Of a stretch of 20,506 nucleotides of DNA, positions 7,505-15,582 are shown one piece after another. The notes under the pieces were generated by a model that saw only the letters and a list, made by a program, of their open reading frames with translations, was not told the origin of the DNA and did no database searches. The translations under genes and the position numbers were made by a program. The stretch's first letter is position 1. Each line of letters begins with the position of its first letter. Origin of the DNA: JBHJOF01 sp050330055 (GTDB lineage: Bacteria > Pseudomonadota > Alphaproteobacteria > Kiloniellales > JAKSDN01); assembly GCA_050330055.1 (NCBI GenBank), contig JBHJOF010000043.1, positions 1 to 20,506 of the forward strand. The letters are read 5' to 3'.

Positions 7505-10500
7505 TTGCGGATAGTCCTGATCGGGCTCGGGGCGCTGGTCGTTCTGCTGGTCGCCGCGATCTTCGCGGCGCCGAGCTTCGTCGACTGGAACAGCCACAAG
7601 GCCCTGATCGCCAAGGAGGCGCGCAAGTTCACAGGCCGCGCCCTGGCGATCGACGGCGACGTGAGCCTGGCTCTGCTGCCGGCCCCGGCACTGTCGGCCA
7701 AGGGGGTCAGGCTGGCCAACATCGACGGCGGCTCGGAAGCGGCGATGATGCGCCTCGAGGCGCTGCGCGTGCGCGTCGCCCTGATGCCGCTGCTGCGCGG
7801 CAAGATTCAGGTGGTGAGCGTCTCGCTGGTCAACCCGACGATCCTGCTCGAGGTCTTGGCCGACAGGCGGCGCAACTGGGACTTCGCGACCCCCGGCCAG
7901 GCATCCGGGGACGGCGCGTCCGGCGACGCCTCCGGCAGCGGCGGCCCGGCGGTCGCAGAGCCGGCTGCCGGCGACGGCGACGGCGGCGACTTCACGGTGC
8001 AGGTCGACAGCTTCGAGGTCGAGAACGGCACGCTGATCTACCGCAACGCGGCACGCGGCCAGGAGGAGCGGGTCGAGGCCCTGCACGGTCAGATCGTCGC
8101 CGAGACCCTGCGCGGACCCTTCGCCCTGAAGGGCACGGCGCGCCTGCGCGGCGTGGAGACCGCGTTCGATCTGGCGCTCGGCCGCCTGATCCGCTCTGGC
8201 GCCGCGCCGCTCAACTTCGAGGTGACGCTGCCCCGGGCCGGGGCCAGGACATCGTTCTCGGGCAGCCTGTCGCTGGACCCGCAGCCGGTCGGCCTGCGCG
8301 GGCGCCTGAAGAGCGAGGGGGCGAACCTGGCCAGCGTACTGGCCGTGCTGCCGGGCCGGCCGCAGGCGCTGCCGGCTTTCCTCGGCAACAGCTATGCCCT
8401 GGATACCGCGGTTTCCTCCGATCTGGCGGAGGCGAAGGCCAGCGAGCTCAGCCTCAGGCTCGGCACCACCTCGCTCTCGGGCGACGCGCGGGTGACCTTC
8501 GGGCCGCCGATGGATGCGGCGCTACGCTTGGTGGTGTCGCGGCTCGACCTGGACCGCCTGCTCGCCGACGCGGCGGCGCCGGCCGTTGCGCCGCAAGGCG
8601 GGGCCGCCGGTGCGTCAAGCGGTGGCGCCCCGGCGGCCGGACCGGAGCCGCAGATGCCGGCGCAGGCCTTCGCCCTGCCAGACGACCTCAGCGGCAGCGC
8701 CAACATCACCGTCGACGCGCTGGTCTATCGCGGTCAGGTCGTGCGCCAGCTACGTGTCAACCTGGCGATGGATGATGGCCGCTTGTCGGTCAACCAGGCC
8801 CTGGCCCTGTTGCCGGGCGGCTCCGACCTCTCGATTGCCGGCAGCGTGAGCAACAGCGAGGCGGGCCCGCAGTTCGACGGCTATGTCGAGGCAGCCTCCG
8901 ACAACCTGCGCGGCGTGTTCGACTGGCTGAGCCTTGACGTCACAAGCGTGCCGGCCGACCGTTTGCGCAAAATGAGCTTCTCCAGCCGGGTCCAGGCAAG
9001 CGCGCGGCAGATCAACCTCTCCGACATCGACCTGCGACTCGATGTCAGCCGGCTGGCCGGCGGCATGGTGATCGCCGTGCGCGAGCGCCTCGGGCTCGGC
9101 ATCGGCCTGTCGCTCGACGGCCTCAATCTGGATGCCTATCTGCCGCCGCGGGGCGCGGCGGCGACCGCTTCGGGATCGGGCGCCGCGCAAGACGGCGCCG
9201 GACCGACGACGAACGGGGCCCAGGCGCCGCGCGCGACGGCCGCCACCGCCTTCGGGGAGCCCTTCGATGCCTTCGATGCCAATATCAACCTGCGGGTCGG
9301 CAGCCTGCGCTGGCGGGGCGAGGTGGCCGACAGCCTGCATCTCGAAGGCACCCTGCAGAACGGTACGCTCACGGTGCGCGATGCGCGGGTCGGCGACCTG
9401 GCCGGCAGCAGCCTGCGCTACGTCGGGTCGCTCGCCGATCTAGGGCCGCTGCCGTCGTTCGACGGCACGCTGGAGCTGACGGTCGCCGATCCGACGCGCC
9501 TGGCCAGGACCCTGGGCATCGAGACTGCCACGCTCGACCGCGTCGGCCCCTTCAGCATGGCCGCCAACGTCCGCGGCAAGCCGGACAACTTCGGCTTCAA
9601 CAGCAAGCTGGCCATCCTCGACGGCCGCTTCTCGTTCGCCGGGACGGCGCAGCTGCCCGGCGGACCGCCGCATTTCGACCTGACGCTGGAGGCGGCGCAT
9701 CCCGACCCGGTGCGCCTTGCCCGCACCTTCATCGGCCCCCTCGACCTGGCGGAGGGGCTCGGCCCCATGGACCTCAAGGCGCGACTGGCCGGCGGCCTGG
9801 ACGCCGTAACGGTGAGCGGCCTCGACGGGCGCCTCGGCCCTCTCGCGCTGGCCGGCGGCTTCGCGCTGGAGCTGGGCAAGCCGCAAACGAGGCCGTCGAA
9901 CATCGGCCTCGACGTCGCCCTGCGGCACGACGACCTGGCGGCGCTCGCGCGGCAACTGGGCCTTGCCGACGGCCTGTCCGCCAGTCTCGGCGCGGTCGAT
10001 CTCAAGGGCCGGCTCGGCGGCGACGCCGAGCGCCTGACCGTCAGCGAGCTGTCGGGGACGCTCGGGCCGCTCGCGCTGGCCGGCAGTCTGGCGGCGGCGA
10101 TCGATGGCGAGCAGCCGCAGCTCGACAGCGTCAACCTCAACCTGCATCTGCGCCATCCCAATCTGGCGGAGCTGGTCCGCGCGCTCGGTGGAGCCGGCCC
10201 GGGTGCAGCGGCCGCGCTTGGCGCCGTCGACGTCACCGGCCATCTGGCCGGCGACGCGCGCGCGCTGACGCTGGACCAGCTGGCCGGGCGGCTCGGCGAC
10301 GGCGATCTGTCGGGTCGGCTTTCCGTGGCGCTGGCCGGCCGGCCGCTGGTGACGGCGGACCTGCGGACCGGCACGCTGCCGCTGCATCTCCTGTTCGCGG
10401 ACAACGGCGCAGGCATCGGCGCCGGCTCGGGCGCTGGCTCCGGGGGGGCCGGCAATGCCGGCGAGGGCAGCCTCAGCCCGCGCTGGTCGCGGGAGCCGAT

Positions 10501-11365
10501 CGACCTCAGCGCGCTGCAGGACTTCGACGCCGACGTGACGCTGCGCTCCGCCGCCCTGCTGTTCGACAAGCTGCAGCTCGAGCAGGCTGAGCTGCGCGCG
10601 CTGCTGAACGAGGGCCGCATCGACCTGCGGCGCCTGGCCGGGCTGCTGCATCAGGGCCGGGTCGAGGTCGCCGGCAGCGCCGAGACCGCGCGCGGCATCG
10701 AGGCCGACCTCACGCTGACCGCCAAGGCGGTGCAGCTCGGCCCCCTGCTCAGCGCGCTGGCCGATTTCGAGCGCGTCACCGGCCCGGTCGACCTGGACGC
10801 CAAGCTGCAGACCAGCGGCAGCAGCGAGGCGGAGCTGGTCGAAGGCCTGAACGGGGGCGGCACGATCGCCGGCTCGCTCCGCTTCAGGACCAGCGCCGAG
10901 GAGCAGATCGGCAACGCCCTGCTCAACCTCCTGGGCGAGAAGGTGAAGGAGATCCGCGGCCTGACCGACGCCAGCAACGTGCTGTTCAGCGCCTTCGGCG
11001 GCGCCCCCGCGACCCTGAGCGGCAGCTTCTCGGCCGATCAGGGCGTGCTGCGCACGGTCGACACGCGGCTCGACGGCCGCGACGCCAGCGCGCTCACCCA
11101 CGCCACGATCGGCCTGCCGGCCTGGCAGATCAACAGCCGGACCGACGTCTTCCGGGCCCAGGACAGCAGCAACCCCTACCTGACGGCGACCCTCAGCGGC
11201 TCGCTCGACGAGCCCAACACGCGGGTCAGCGGCGTGCCCCTGCAGCGCAGCCAGCAGACCGCCCCCTCGGCCGGCTCGCAGCCGGGCGGCTCGTCCACTG
11301 ACGGCCGGACGGTCGATCCCAAGGACCTGCTGAAGAACCTGCTGAAGGGCCTCGGCAACAACTAG
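7505..11365 (+). CDS. AsmA family protein, large, with tandem beta-type repeats
   Basis: Inner-membrane-anchored periplasmic protein of the AsmA family, related to bridge-like lipid-transfer proteins that affect outer-membrane lipid homeostasis. It begins at TTG 7505 with GGAG at 7494-7497 and has 1286 aa. Residues 2-22 form a single membrane anchor. The AsmA N-terminal domain follows, with the PSFVDWNSHKALIAKEARKF, GDVSLALLPAPALSAKGVRL and MPLLRGKIQV segments. Four Gly/Ala/Ser-rich linkers interrupt the protein (near 135-160, 360-385, 550-580 and 965-990). Residues 670-965 consist of four similar blocks of about 75 residues. The C-terminal AsmA_2-like region (about 1010-1250) includes GGGTIAGSLRF and NPYLTATLSGSLDEP. 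The last codons are a Lys/Asn-rich tail. Its substrate is unknown. Confidence 0.9.
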   Translation: MRIVLIGLGALVVLLVAAIFAAPSFVDWNSHKALIAKEARKFTGRALAIDGDVSLALLPAPALSAKGVRLANIDGGSEAAMMRLEALRVRVALMPLLRGKIQVVSVSLVNPTILLEVLADRRRNWDFATPGQASGDGASGDASGSGGPAVAEPAAGDGDGGDFTVQVDSFEVENGTLIYRNAARGQEERVEALHGQIVAETLRGPFALKGTARLRGVETAFDLALGRLIRSGAAPLNFEVTLPRAGARTSFSGSLSLDPQPVGLRGRLKSEGANLASVLAVLPGRPQALPAFLGNSYALDTAVSSDLAEAKASELSLRLGTTSLSGDARVTFGPPMDAALRLVVSRLDLDRLLADAAAPAVAPQGGAAGASSGGAPAAGPEPQMPAQAFALPDDLSGSANITVDALVYRGQVVRQLRVNLAMDDGRLSVNQALALLPGGSDLSIAGSVSNSEAGPQFDGYVEAASDNLRGVFDWLSLDVTSVPADRLRKMSFSSRVQASARQINLSDIDLRLDVSRLAGGMVIAVRERLGLGIGLSLDGLNLDAYLPPRGAAATASGSGAAQDGAGPTTNGAQAPRATAATAFGEPFDAFDANINLRVGSLRWRGEVADSLHLEGTLQNGTLTVRDARVGDLAGSSLRYVGSLADLGPLPSFDGTLELTVADPTRLARTLGIETATLDRVGPFSMAANVRGKPDNFGFNSKLAILDGRFSFAGTAQLPGGPPHFDLTLEAAHPDPVRLARTFIGPLDLAEGLGPMDLKARLAGGLDAVTVSGLDGRLGPLALAGGFALELGKPQTRPSNIGLDVALRHDDLAALARQLGLADGLSASLGAVDLKGRLGGDAERLTVSELSGTLGPLALAGSLAAAIDGEQPQLDSVNLNLHLRHPNLAELVRALGGAGPGAAAALGAVDVTGHLAGDARALTLDQLAGRLGDGDLSGRLSVALAGRPLVTADLRTGTLPLHLLFADNGAGIGAGSGAGSGGAGNAGEGSLSPRWSREPIDLSALQDFDADVTLRSAALLFDKLQLEQAELRALLNEGRIDLRRLAGLLHQGRVEVAGSAETARGIEADLTLTAKAVQLGPLLSALADFERVTGPVDLDAKLQTSGSSEAELVEGLNGGGTIAGSLRFRTSAEEQIGNALLNLLGEKVKEIRGLTDASNVLFSAFGGAPATLSGSFSADQGVLRTVDTRLDGRDASALTHATIGLPAWQINSRTDVFRAQDSSNPYLTATLSGSLDEPNTRVSGVPLQRSQQTAPSAGSQPGGSSTDGRTVDPKDLLKNLLKGLGNN
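9512..10400 (+). repeat. Four degenerate protein repeats of about 75 aa inside the AsmA-like gene
   Basis: The blocks begin near residues 670, 744, 820 and 895 of the protein. The shared layout is: short helix (LARxLG or similar), hydrophobic GAVDLKGRL-type strand, GDAERLTVSEL-type strand, then LGPLALAG(G/S)-type strand. The second and third copies are the most alike (DGRLGPLALAGGFA against SGTLGPLALAGSLA). The pattern fits the repeating beta-groove units of AsmA/VPS13-like lipid channels. The family link is known; the copy boundaries are my own reading. Confidence 0.6.
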
Positions 11366-11586
11366 CTGCACGCATCGCCCCGCCCCGCCTCCTCGCGCAG
11401 CCTGGCCAGCACGTAGAGGCGCAGCGCACTCGAGAGGTTGCCGCTGGACCGGGCGTCGATTTCTTCGACCAGGGCGTTGAGCGACAGGCCGCGAGCGCGC
11501 GCCAGGCGTTTCAGCTCGTCCCAGAAGTCGTCCTCCAGCGACAGGCTGGTGCGGTGACCGGCGATGGTGATGGAGTGCTTGCGCAT
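11362..11586 (-). CDS. Ribbon-helix-helix (RHH_4) domain protein
   Basis: A 74-aa protein, MRKHSITIAGHRTSLSLEDD followed by FWDELKRLARARGLSLNALV and EEIDARSSGNLSSALRLYVL. The SITIAGHRTSLSLE strand, the following helix and the LSLNALVEEID/NLSSALRLYVL helix match the RHH_4 family. These are small alphaproteobacterial DNA-binding-like proteins; database entries for the family sometimes carry a wrong sulfotransferase name. It starts 26 bp after the fumC stop and is probably cotranscribed with fumC. No strong ribosome-binding site is seen. Its stop codon shares the CTAG palindrome with the stop of the convergent AsmA gene. A regulator role is inferred. Confidence 0.88.
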   Translation of the reverse strand: MRKHSITIAGHRTSLSLEDDFWDELKRLARARGLSLNALVEEIDARSSGNLSSALRLYVLARLREEAGRGDACS

Positions 11587-11612
11587 GGCGCCCGTTCGCC
11601 CGCGAGCGTGGG

Positions 11613-13028
11613 CTAGCCTTTCGCCTTCGGACGCGGGCCCAGCATCTTCTCCGGACGCACCCACTTGTCGAACTCCTCGGGCTTCAGGAGGCCGAGAGCG
11701 ACGGCGGCCTCCTTCAGGGTGCTGTTCTCGGCATAGGCCTTCTTCGCCACCTTGGCCGCTTTGTCGTAGCCGATGTGCGGGTTGAGCGCGGTCACCAGCA
11801 TCAGCGATTCGTTCATCAGCTGCGAGATGCGCGCCTCGTCGGCCTCGATGCCCTCGACGCAGTTCTCGCGGAAGGAGTCGCAGGCATCTGCGATCAGCTT
11901 GGCCGACTGCAGCAGGTTGTAGATCAGCACCGGCTTGAAGACGTTGAGCTCGAAGTGGCCGTTCGAGCCGGCAACGGTGACGCTGACGTGGTTGCCCATG
12001 ACCTGGGCGCAGACCATGGTCATGGCCTCGGCCTGAGTCGGATTGACCTTGCCCGGCATGATCGAGGAGCCGGGCTCGTTGGCCGGCAGCTTCAGCTCGC
12101 CGAGGCCGCAGCGCGGGCCGGAGCCGAGCAGGCGGATGTCGTTGGCGATCTTCATCAGCGAGGTGGCGACCACGTTGAGCGCGCCGGAGGCCTCGACGAT
12201 GGCGTCGTGCGCGGCCAGCGCCTCGAACTTGTTCTCTGCGGTGACGAACGGATAGCCGGTAATCGTCTTGACCTCCTTGGCGAAGGCCTCGGCGAAGCCC
12301 TCGACGGCGTTGAGGCCGGTGCCGACCGCGGTGCCGCCCTGGGCGAGCTGCAGCAGGCGCGGCAGGCTGGCCTCGACGCGCGCCACGCCGTACTCGACCT
12401 GCTTGGCGTAGCCGGAGAAGACCTGCCCAAGGGTGAGCGGCGTCGCGTCCATCAGGTGGGTGCGGCCGATCTTGATGATCTTGTCGAAGGCCTTGGCCTT
12501 CTCGTCGAGTTCGGCGTGCAGGCGGCCCAGCGCCGGCACGGTCTCGCCGGCGAGCTGCTGCACCGCGGCGATGTGCATCACGGTCGGAAAAGTGTCGTTC
12601 GACGACTGGCCCATGTTGACGTGATCGTTGGGATGCACCGGCTGCTTGCCGCCGCGCGTGCCGGCCAGGATCTCGTTGGCACGGCCGGCGATCACCTCGT
12701 TGGCGTTCATGTTGGACTGCGTGCCCGAGCCGGTCTGCCAGACCACCAGCGGGAAGTGCTCGGTCAGCTTGCCCTCGGCGACCTCCTCGGCGGCCTGGCA
12801 GATCGCCTGACCCAGTTTCCGGTCGAGCACGCCCAGCGCCATGTTGCTGCGCGCCGCCGCCAGCTTCTGGATGCCGAGCGCGCGCACCAGGGCGGGCGGC
12901 ATCCTCTCGCCGCCGATCTTGAAGTTCTGCAGTGAGCGCTGGGTCTGGGCGCCCCAATAGCGCTCCGCCGGGACCGCGATCTCGCCCATGGAATCGCTCT
13001 CGATGCGCGTCTCGTGCCCGTTGCTCAT
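11613..13028 (-). CDS. fumC: Class II fumarate hydratase
   Basis: Iron-independent fumarase that interconverts fumarate and L-malate in the TCA cycle as a cytoplasmic homotetramer. The 471-aa product, the normal length, shows TGSGTQSNMNANEVIAGRA (99-117), HPNDHVNMGQSSNDTFPT (132-149), the GRTHLMDATP segment (188-197) with His191, and the superfamily signature GSSIMPGKVNP (320-330) with the catalytic serine. The ATG at 13028 (MSNGHETRIESDSMGEIAVP) matches family N-termini. A longer upstream ORF to 13250 has no similarity and is not used. It leads a likely two-gene unit with the RHH_4 gene. Confidence 0.97.
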   Translation of the reverse strand: MSNGHETRIESDSMGEIAVPAERYWGAQTQRSLQNFKIGGERMPPALVRALGIQKLAAARSNMALGVLDRKLGQAICQAAEEVAEGKLTEHFPLVVWQTGSGTQSNMNANEVIAGRANEILAGTRGGKQPVHPNDHVNMGQSSNDTFPTVMHIAAVQQLAGETVPALGRLHAELDEKAKAFDKIIKIGRTHLMDATPLTLGQVFSGYAKQVEYGVARVEASLPRLLQLAQGGTAVGTGLNAVEGFAEAFAKEVKTITGYPFVTAENKFEALAAHDAIVEASGALNVVATSLMKIANDIRLLGSGPRCGLGELKLPANEPGSSIMPGKVNPTQAEAMTMVCAQVMGNHVSVTVAGSNGHFELNVFKPVLIYNLLQSAKLIADACDSFRENCVEGIEADEARISQLMNESLMLVTALNPHIGYDKAAKVAKKAYAENSTLKEAAVALGLLKPEEFDKWVRPEKMLGPRPKAKG

Positions 13029-13074
13029 GGCCCGTGCCTTTCCGTTCTGCCGGGGTGCCTGATGGTGCGGCGCG

Positions 13075-13103
13075 ATACTAGGCGCGGCCGCCGGGGAGGC
13101 CAA
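13075..13103 (-). promoter_or_regulatory. Candidate sigma-70 promoter of fumC
   Basis: On the minus strand TTGGCC (13103-13098) and TAGTAT (13080-13075) are separated by exactly 17 bp and lie about 50 bp upstream of the fumC start. The matches to consensus are partial (three and four of six), so this is only a candidate. Confidence 0.35.
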
Positions 13104-13182
13104 GCCGGCAAGGGCAGCCTGGATCAGTGCCACTGTGACGAATTGTACTTTGACCCAGGTCGCAGCGTAGTAGGCTTCCCGG

Positions 13183-13218
13183 CCTGTCCTGGGCCAGCCC
13201 CCTGTCCCAGGCCAGCCC
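13183..13218. repeat. Tandem 18-bp direct repeat upstream of the transglycosylase-like gene
   Basis: CCTGTCCTGGGCCAGCCC (13183-13200) is followed immediately by CCTGTCCCAGGCCAGCCC (13201-13218), 16 of 18 bases identical. It sits 30 bp before the next start codon, so it could be in its leader. No further copies were seen in the window. Confidence 0.7.
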
Positions 13219-13248
13219 ACGGGACGCGAGCGGTCCAAGAGGCCAGCC

Positions 13249-14286
13249 ATGCCAGACCTGCCTTATCGCCGGCCCGGGCTTACCCTGAAACGGGGCAGCA
13301 CGCGAATGGCCAAGACCCAGGTGCGGGCCCTGCAGGATCACCTGCGCTGCCTCGGCTATCTCAGAAGGGGCATCGACGGCACGTTCGGCGGTGGCACCGA
13401 GTTGGCGGTCAAGGCACTTCAGCGCGACCTGCTCAACAATGACGGACGGGGCAGTGACGGCAATGCGCCAGTTCGGGTGCTCGACTACAACAAGGGGCGT
13501 GTCATCGACATCACAGGACAAGTGGACCAAGCCATGGTCGGCTGCATCGCCGACATGCTTGATGACCCGAACTTTCCAAAGCTGCCCAAGGTGGCGGACC
13601 CCAGATCAGCCAACAGCGAGATCGCCGCCCGACTGGCGGGTAGCAGGTCCGGTGAGGCCCCCATCCCATTCTTGCGCGCAATGTTTGAACAGGAGTCGGG
13701 TGGACGTCATTACAATGAGCCGAAGCCCGGTGACGACGACAGCTACGTAGTGGTCGGACTCGATACGAACGCCTCGCAGAAGCATGTAGTGACGTCGCGC
13801 GGCTACGGCGTTGGTCAATACACGCTGTTCCATCATCCGCCGAGGCAGGCCGAAATCACTGAGTTCATCGAAGATGTTACAGGCAACATAAAGAGAGCGG
13901 TCGCAGAATTTCGAGAAAAGTTCGATCACTTCGTTACCGGACCGACAAGCGGCACCCGCGCCGATGACCGTATGGCCGAGGTCGAGAGTCCGCTGCGTCT
14001 CTGCAGATATGACAAGAACGACCCGCGCCATCTGACAGACTGCAAGGCGTGCGCTCTTGCCGCCGGCAGCCGGGACATCGTACAGGGCCAAACGACATTG
14101 CATTCCCGCACGTCGCAAACTTACCAGCCGACGCAATACTACAAGTCGGCCGATTACAAGGCCGTGCCCAATCGGGAGGCTTTCGGTTGCGACTGGCCTT
14201 ACGCGGCGCGGCGATACAACGGCGCCGGACTAAATTCGTACCACTACCAAGCCCGCATTCTGAGGAACTTGGCCAAGCTCGTCTGA
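13249..14286 (+). CDS. Peptidoglycan-binding, lytic transglycosylase/lysozyme-like protein
   Basis: A 345-aa protein predicted to bind and cleave peptidoglycan. The ATG at 13249 follows AAGAGG (13237-13242). Residues 20-100 resemble a PG_binding_1 domain (TQVRALQDHLRCLGYLRRGI, then DGTFGGGTELAVKALQ). Residues 138-345 resemble an SLT-type lysozyme fold: FLRAMFEQESGG (141-152) with probable catalytic Glu149, RGYGVGQYTLF (184-194) in the place of the GxxQ motif, and the closing AARRYNGAGLNSYHYQARIL (319-338). Between them lies an unusual insert with C252, C265 and C268 (RLCRYDKNDPRHLTDCKAC). There is no signal peptide, so export would need another route such as a holin or a secretion system. Base composition is less GC-rich than the neighbours, suggesting phage or transferred origin. 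The catalytic assignment is inferred from motifs only. Confidence 0.7.
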   Translation: MPDLPYRRPGLTLKRGSTRMAKTQVRALQDHLRCLGYLRRGIDGTFGGGTELAVKALQRDLLNNDGRGSDGNAPVRVLDYNKGRVIDITGQVDQAMVGCIADMLDDPNFPKLPKVADPRSANSEIAARLAGSRSGEAPIPFLRAMFEQESGGRHYNEPKPGDDDSYVVVGLDTNASQKHVVTSRGYGVGQYTLFHHPPRQAEITEFIEDVTGNIKRAVAEFREKFDHFVTGPTSGTRADDRMAEVESPLRLCRYDKNDPRHLTDCKACALAAGSRDIVQGQTTLHSRTSQTYQPTQYYKSADYKAVPNREAFGCDWPYAARRYNGAGLNSYHYQARILRNLAKLV

Positions 14287-14309
14287 AGCCTGCGGGCCGT
14301 TGGCCGCGC

Positions 14310-14684
14310 TCACCCGGCCGATCGCCGCTGCGGCCTTTGCTTGGGGCCCTTCTTCGCCTGGGCGCGCCGGGCGGCGGCCAGGCCGAGCTCGGCCCAGGGC
14401 AGCAGGGTCTCGGAGGACTTCAGGCTGCCGGCCGGCGTCTCCCAGTAGGGCAGTTCGACCGGGCGCGACCTGCCCCGGTAGCTGAAGGGCCGCGAGCCGG
14501 CGTGGGCGAACTGGTCCTTGGTCTCTTCGTCGACCTTGAAGAACAGGCGGCCATGGGAGATCAGGGCGAAGATGACGCCCTCCAGATAGATGCCCCAGCC
14601 GCCGAACATGGCGCGCGCCTCGATCGGCCCCAGGGGCATCAGCAGGCCGACCACGCGGTTGGCGAAGCTCCTATCGCGTGCCAT
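14310..14684 (-). CDS. TfoX/Sxy N-terminal domain protein
   Basis: A 124-aa protein beginning MARDRSFANRVVGLLMPLG. It has RAMFGGWGIYLEGVIFALI (25-43), LFFKVDEETKDQF (47-59) and PFSYRGRSRPVELPYWETP (66-84), the hallmark order of the TfoX N-terminal domain. The domain is named for the competence regulator Sxy, but single-domain versions like this are widespread and of unknown function. It carries a basic C-terminal tail. The start at 14684 gives the family-standard N-terminus; a TTG at 14717 is possible but adds an unrelated extension. It converges on the transglycosylase-like gene with a 23-bp gap. Confidence 0.88.
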   Translation of the reverse strand: MARDRSFANRVVGLLMPLGPIEARAMFGGWGIYLEGVIFALISHGRLFFKVDEETKDQFAHAGSRPFSYRGRSRPVELPYWETPAGSLKSSETLLPWAELGLAAARRAQAKKGPKQRPQRRSAG

Positions 14685-15083
14685 GGCGGCAATCGCAGTG
14701 CTGGATCGGGTGACCAACGGGGCGCAACCTCGAGTCCTCCACGATCCGGAGAATGGGCCAGGCGTCCGGCAGCACGACGCCGGACGGCTCCCGCATCAAC
14801 GGCGTCCCCCCAAGAAACGCGACCGCATGAGGGCGGGAGCAAAGCGCTGCGCGCAGCATGGTCCGATTGTACGCTGGACACAAGACGGCGCACAGCCTCG
14901 TGATGTCAGGCGTAATACCTGCAGGAAGGCACACGGCCCTGATGCACCTGGGGGAGAGCGCTAACGATTCCTTAAGACGGCACCGGGATAGTCGCAGGTC
15001 CTCGATCTGACAACCCACCCCCCTGGTAGCCATCGGGGCCGTCCAGGCTTCCGCCGCCGGCCGCCGGGAGAGAAGGGAGCAGC
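14685..15083. other. Intergenic region without a convincing gene
   Basis: About 400 bp between the TfoX-like gene and the 65-aa gene. Open frames on both strands are short, rich in Arg, Cys and Pro, and show no family signature. No RNA gene was recognised. The last 20 bases hold AAGGGAG, the ribosome-binding site of the next gene. Confidence 0.45.
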
Positions 15084-15281
15084 ATGAGCGACCTGCAGGA
15101 CCGCGACCTCTCTGACATCCCGGACCACAAGCTGTCGGCCGCGGAGCGCAAGGAGCTGGAGCGCCGCTTCTTCGACTTCCTCAAGGCCGTGCGTGGCTCG
15201 ATCGTCGGCCGCAAGGCGGCGCCGAAGGCGAAGAAGCCGGTCCAGAAGTGGAACCCCGCCCTGCACGGGCGGAAGCACTAG
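15084..15281 (+). CDS. Hypothetical 65-aa basic protein
   Basis: The ORF starts at ATG 15084 with AAGGGAG (15074-15080) at good spacing. MSDLQDRDLSDIPDHKLSAA is followed by a charged helix (ERKELERRFFDFLKAVRGSI) and a Lys/Pro/Ala-rich basic end (PKAKKPVQKWNPALHGRKH). I recognise no family. The clean ribosome-binding site, codon usage like its neighbours and the well-formed helix favour a real small protein. The basic tail may bind nucleic acid, but that is a guess. A long inverted repeat follows 60 bp downstream. Confidence 0.6.
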   Translation: MSDLQDRDLSDIPDHKLSAAERKELERRFFDFLKAVRGSIVGRKAAPKAKKPVQKWNPALHGRKH

Positions 15282-15341
15282 AGTCGTTTCAGCCTTTCTG
15301 TCGCCAGGGTTTATCGCTTGCGCGATGGACCCCTTATTTCA

Positions 15342-15489
15342 CCCTCACCCTCCCATCGCTTGCGCGATGGGCCCCTCCCTCTCCCCTCCGAGGGCGAGGG
15401 AAAAAGTACGCGCCGGCAATAGTTTCCCCTCTCCCTCGAGGGGAGAGGGAGGGGCCCAAGCGGCCGAAGGGCGCTTGGGAGGGTGAGGG
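15342..15489. repeat. Long compound inverted repeat, about 148 bp
   Basis: The outer arms CCCTCACCCTCCC (15342-15354) and its complement (15477-15489) and the inner 20-bp arms (15369-15388 and 15438-15457) are perfectly complementary. Between outer and inner segments each side carries its own small hairpin: ATCGC/GCGAT on the left and AAGCG/CGCTT on the right. The centre (15389-15437) is a 49-base loop. A further ATCGCTTGCGCGATGG copy lies just to the left, at 15313-15328. It lies between the convergent 65-aa and mug-like genes and may act as a terminator or be a palindromic mobile repeat. Confidence 0.8.
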
Positions 15490-15582
15490 TGCGACGGGCC
15501 CGCGCGCCAGCGTGGGCGGGAGGGGAGCGTCTGCCCGCGGTCGCCTTGATGGCGCGCCAAACGCAGGCCGGCCCTGCAAAGC

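Noticed and set aside
9440..11371. Minus-strand open frame of 643 codons opposite the AsmA gene
   Set aside because: Gln/Arg/Ala-rich shadow frame. The opposite strand has a signal anchor, AsmA motifs and a clear ribosome-binding site.
13029..13250. N-terminal extension of fumC up to 13250
   Set aside because: The extra 74 codons have no similarity to fumarases; the ATG at 13028 gives the standard length.
14671..15033. Minus-strand 120-aa ORF rich in Cys and Arg
   Set aside because: No ribosome-binding site, no family motif, and it overlaps the start of the TfoX-like gene.
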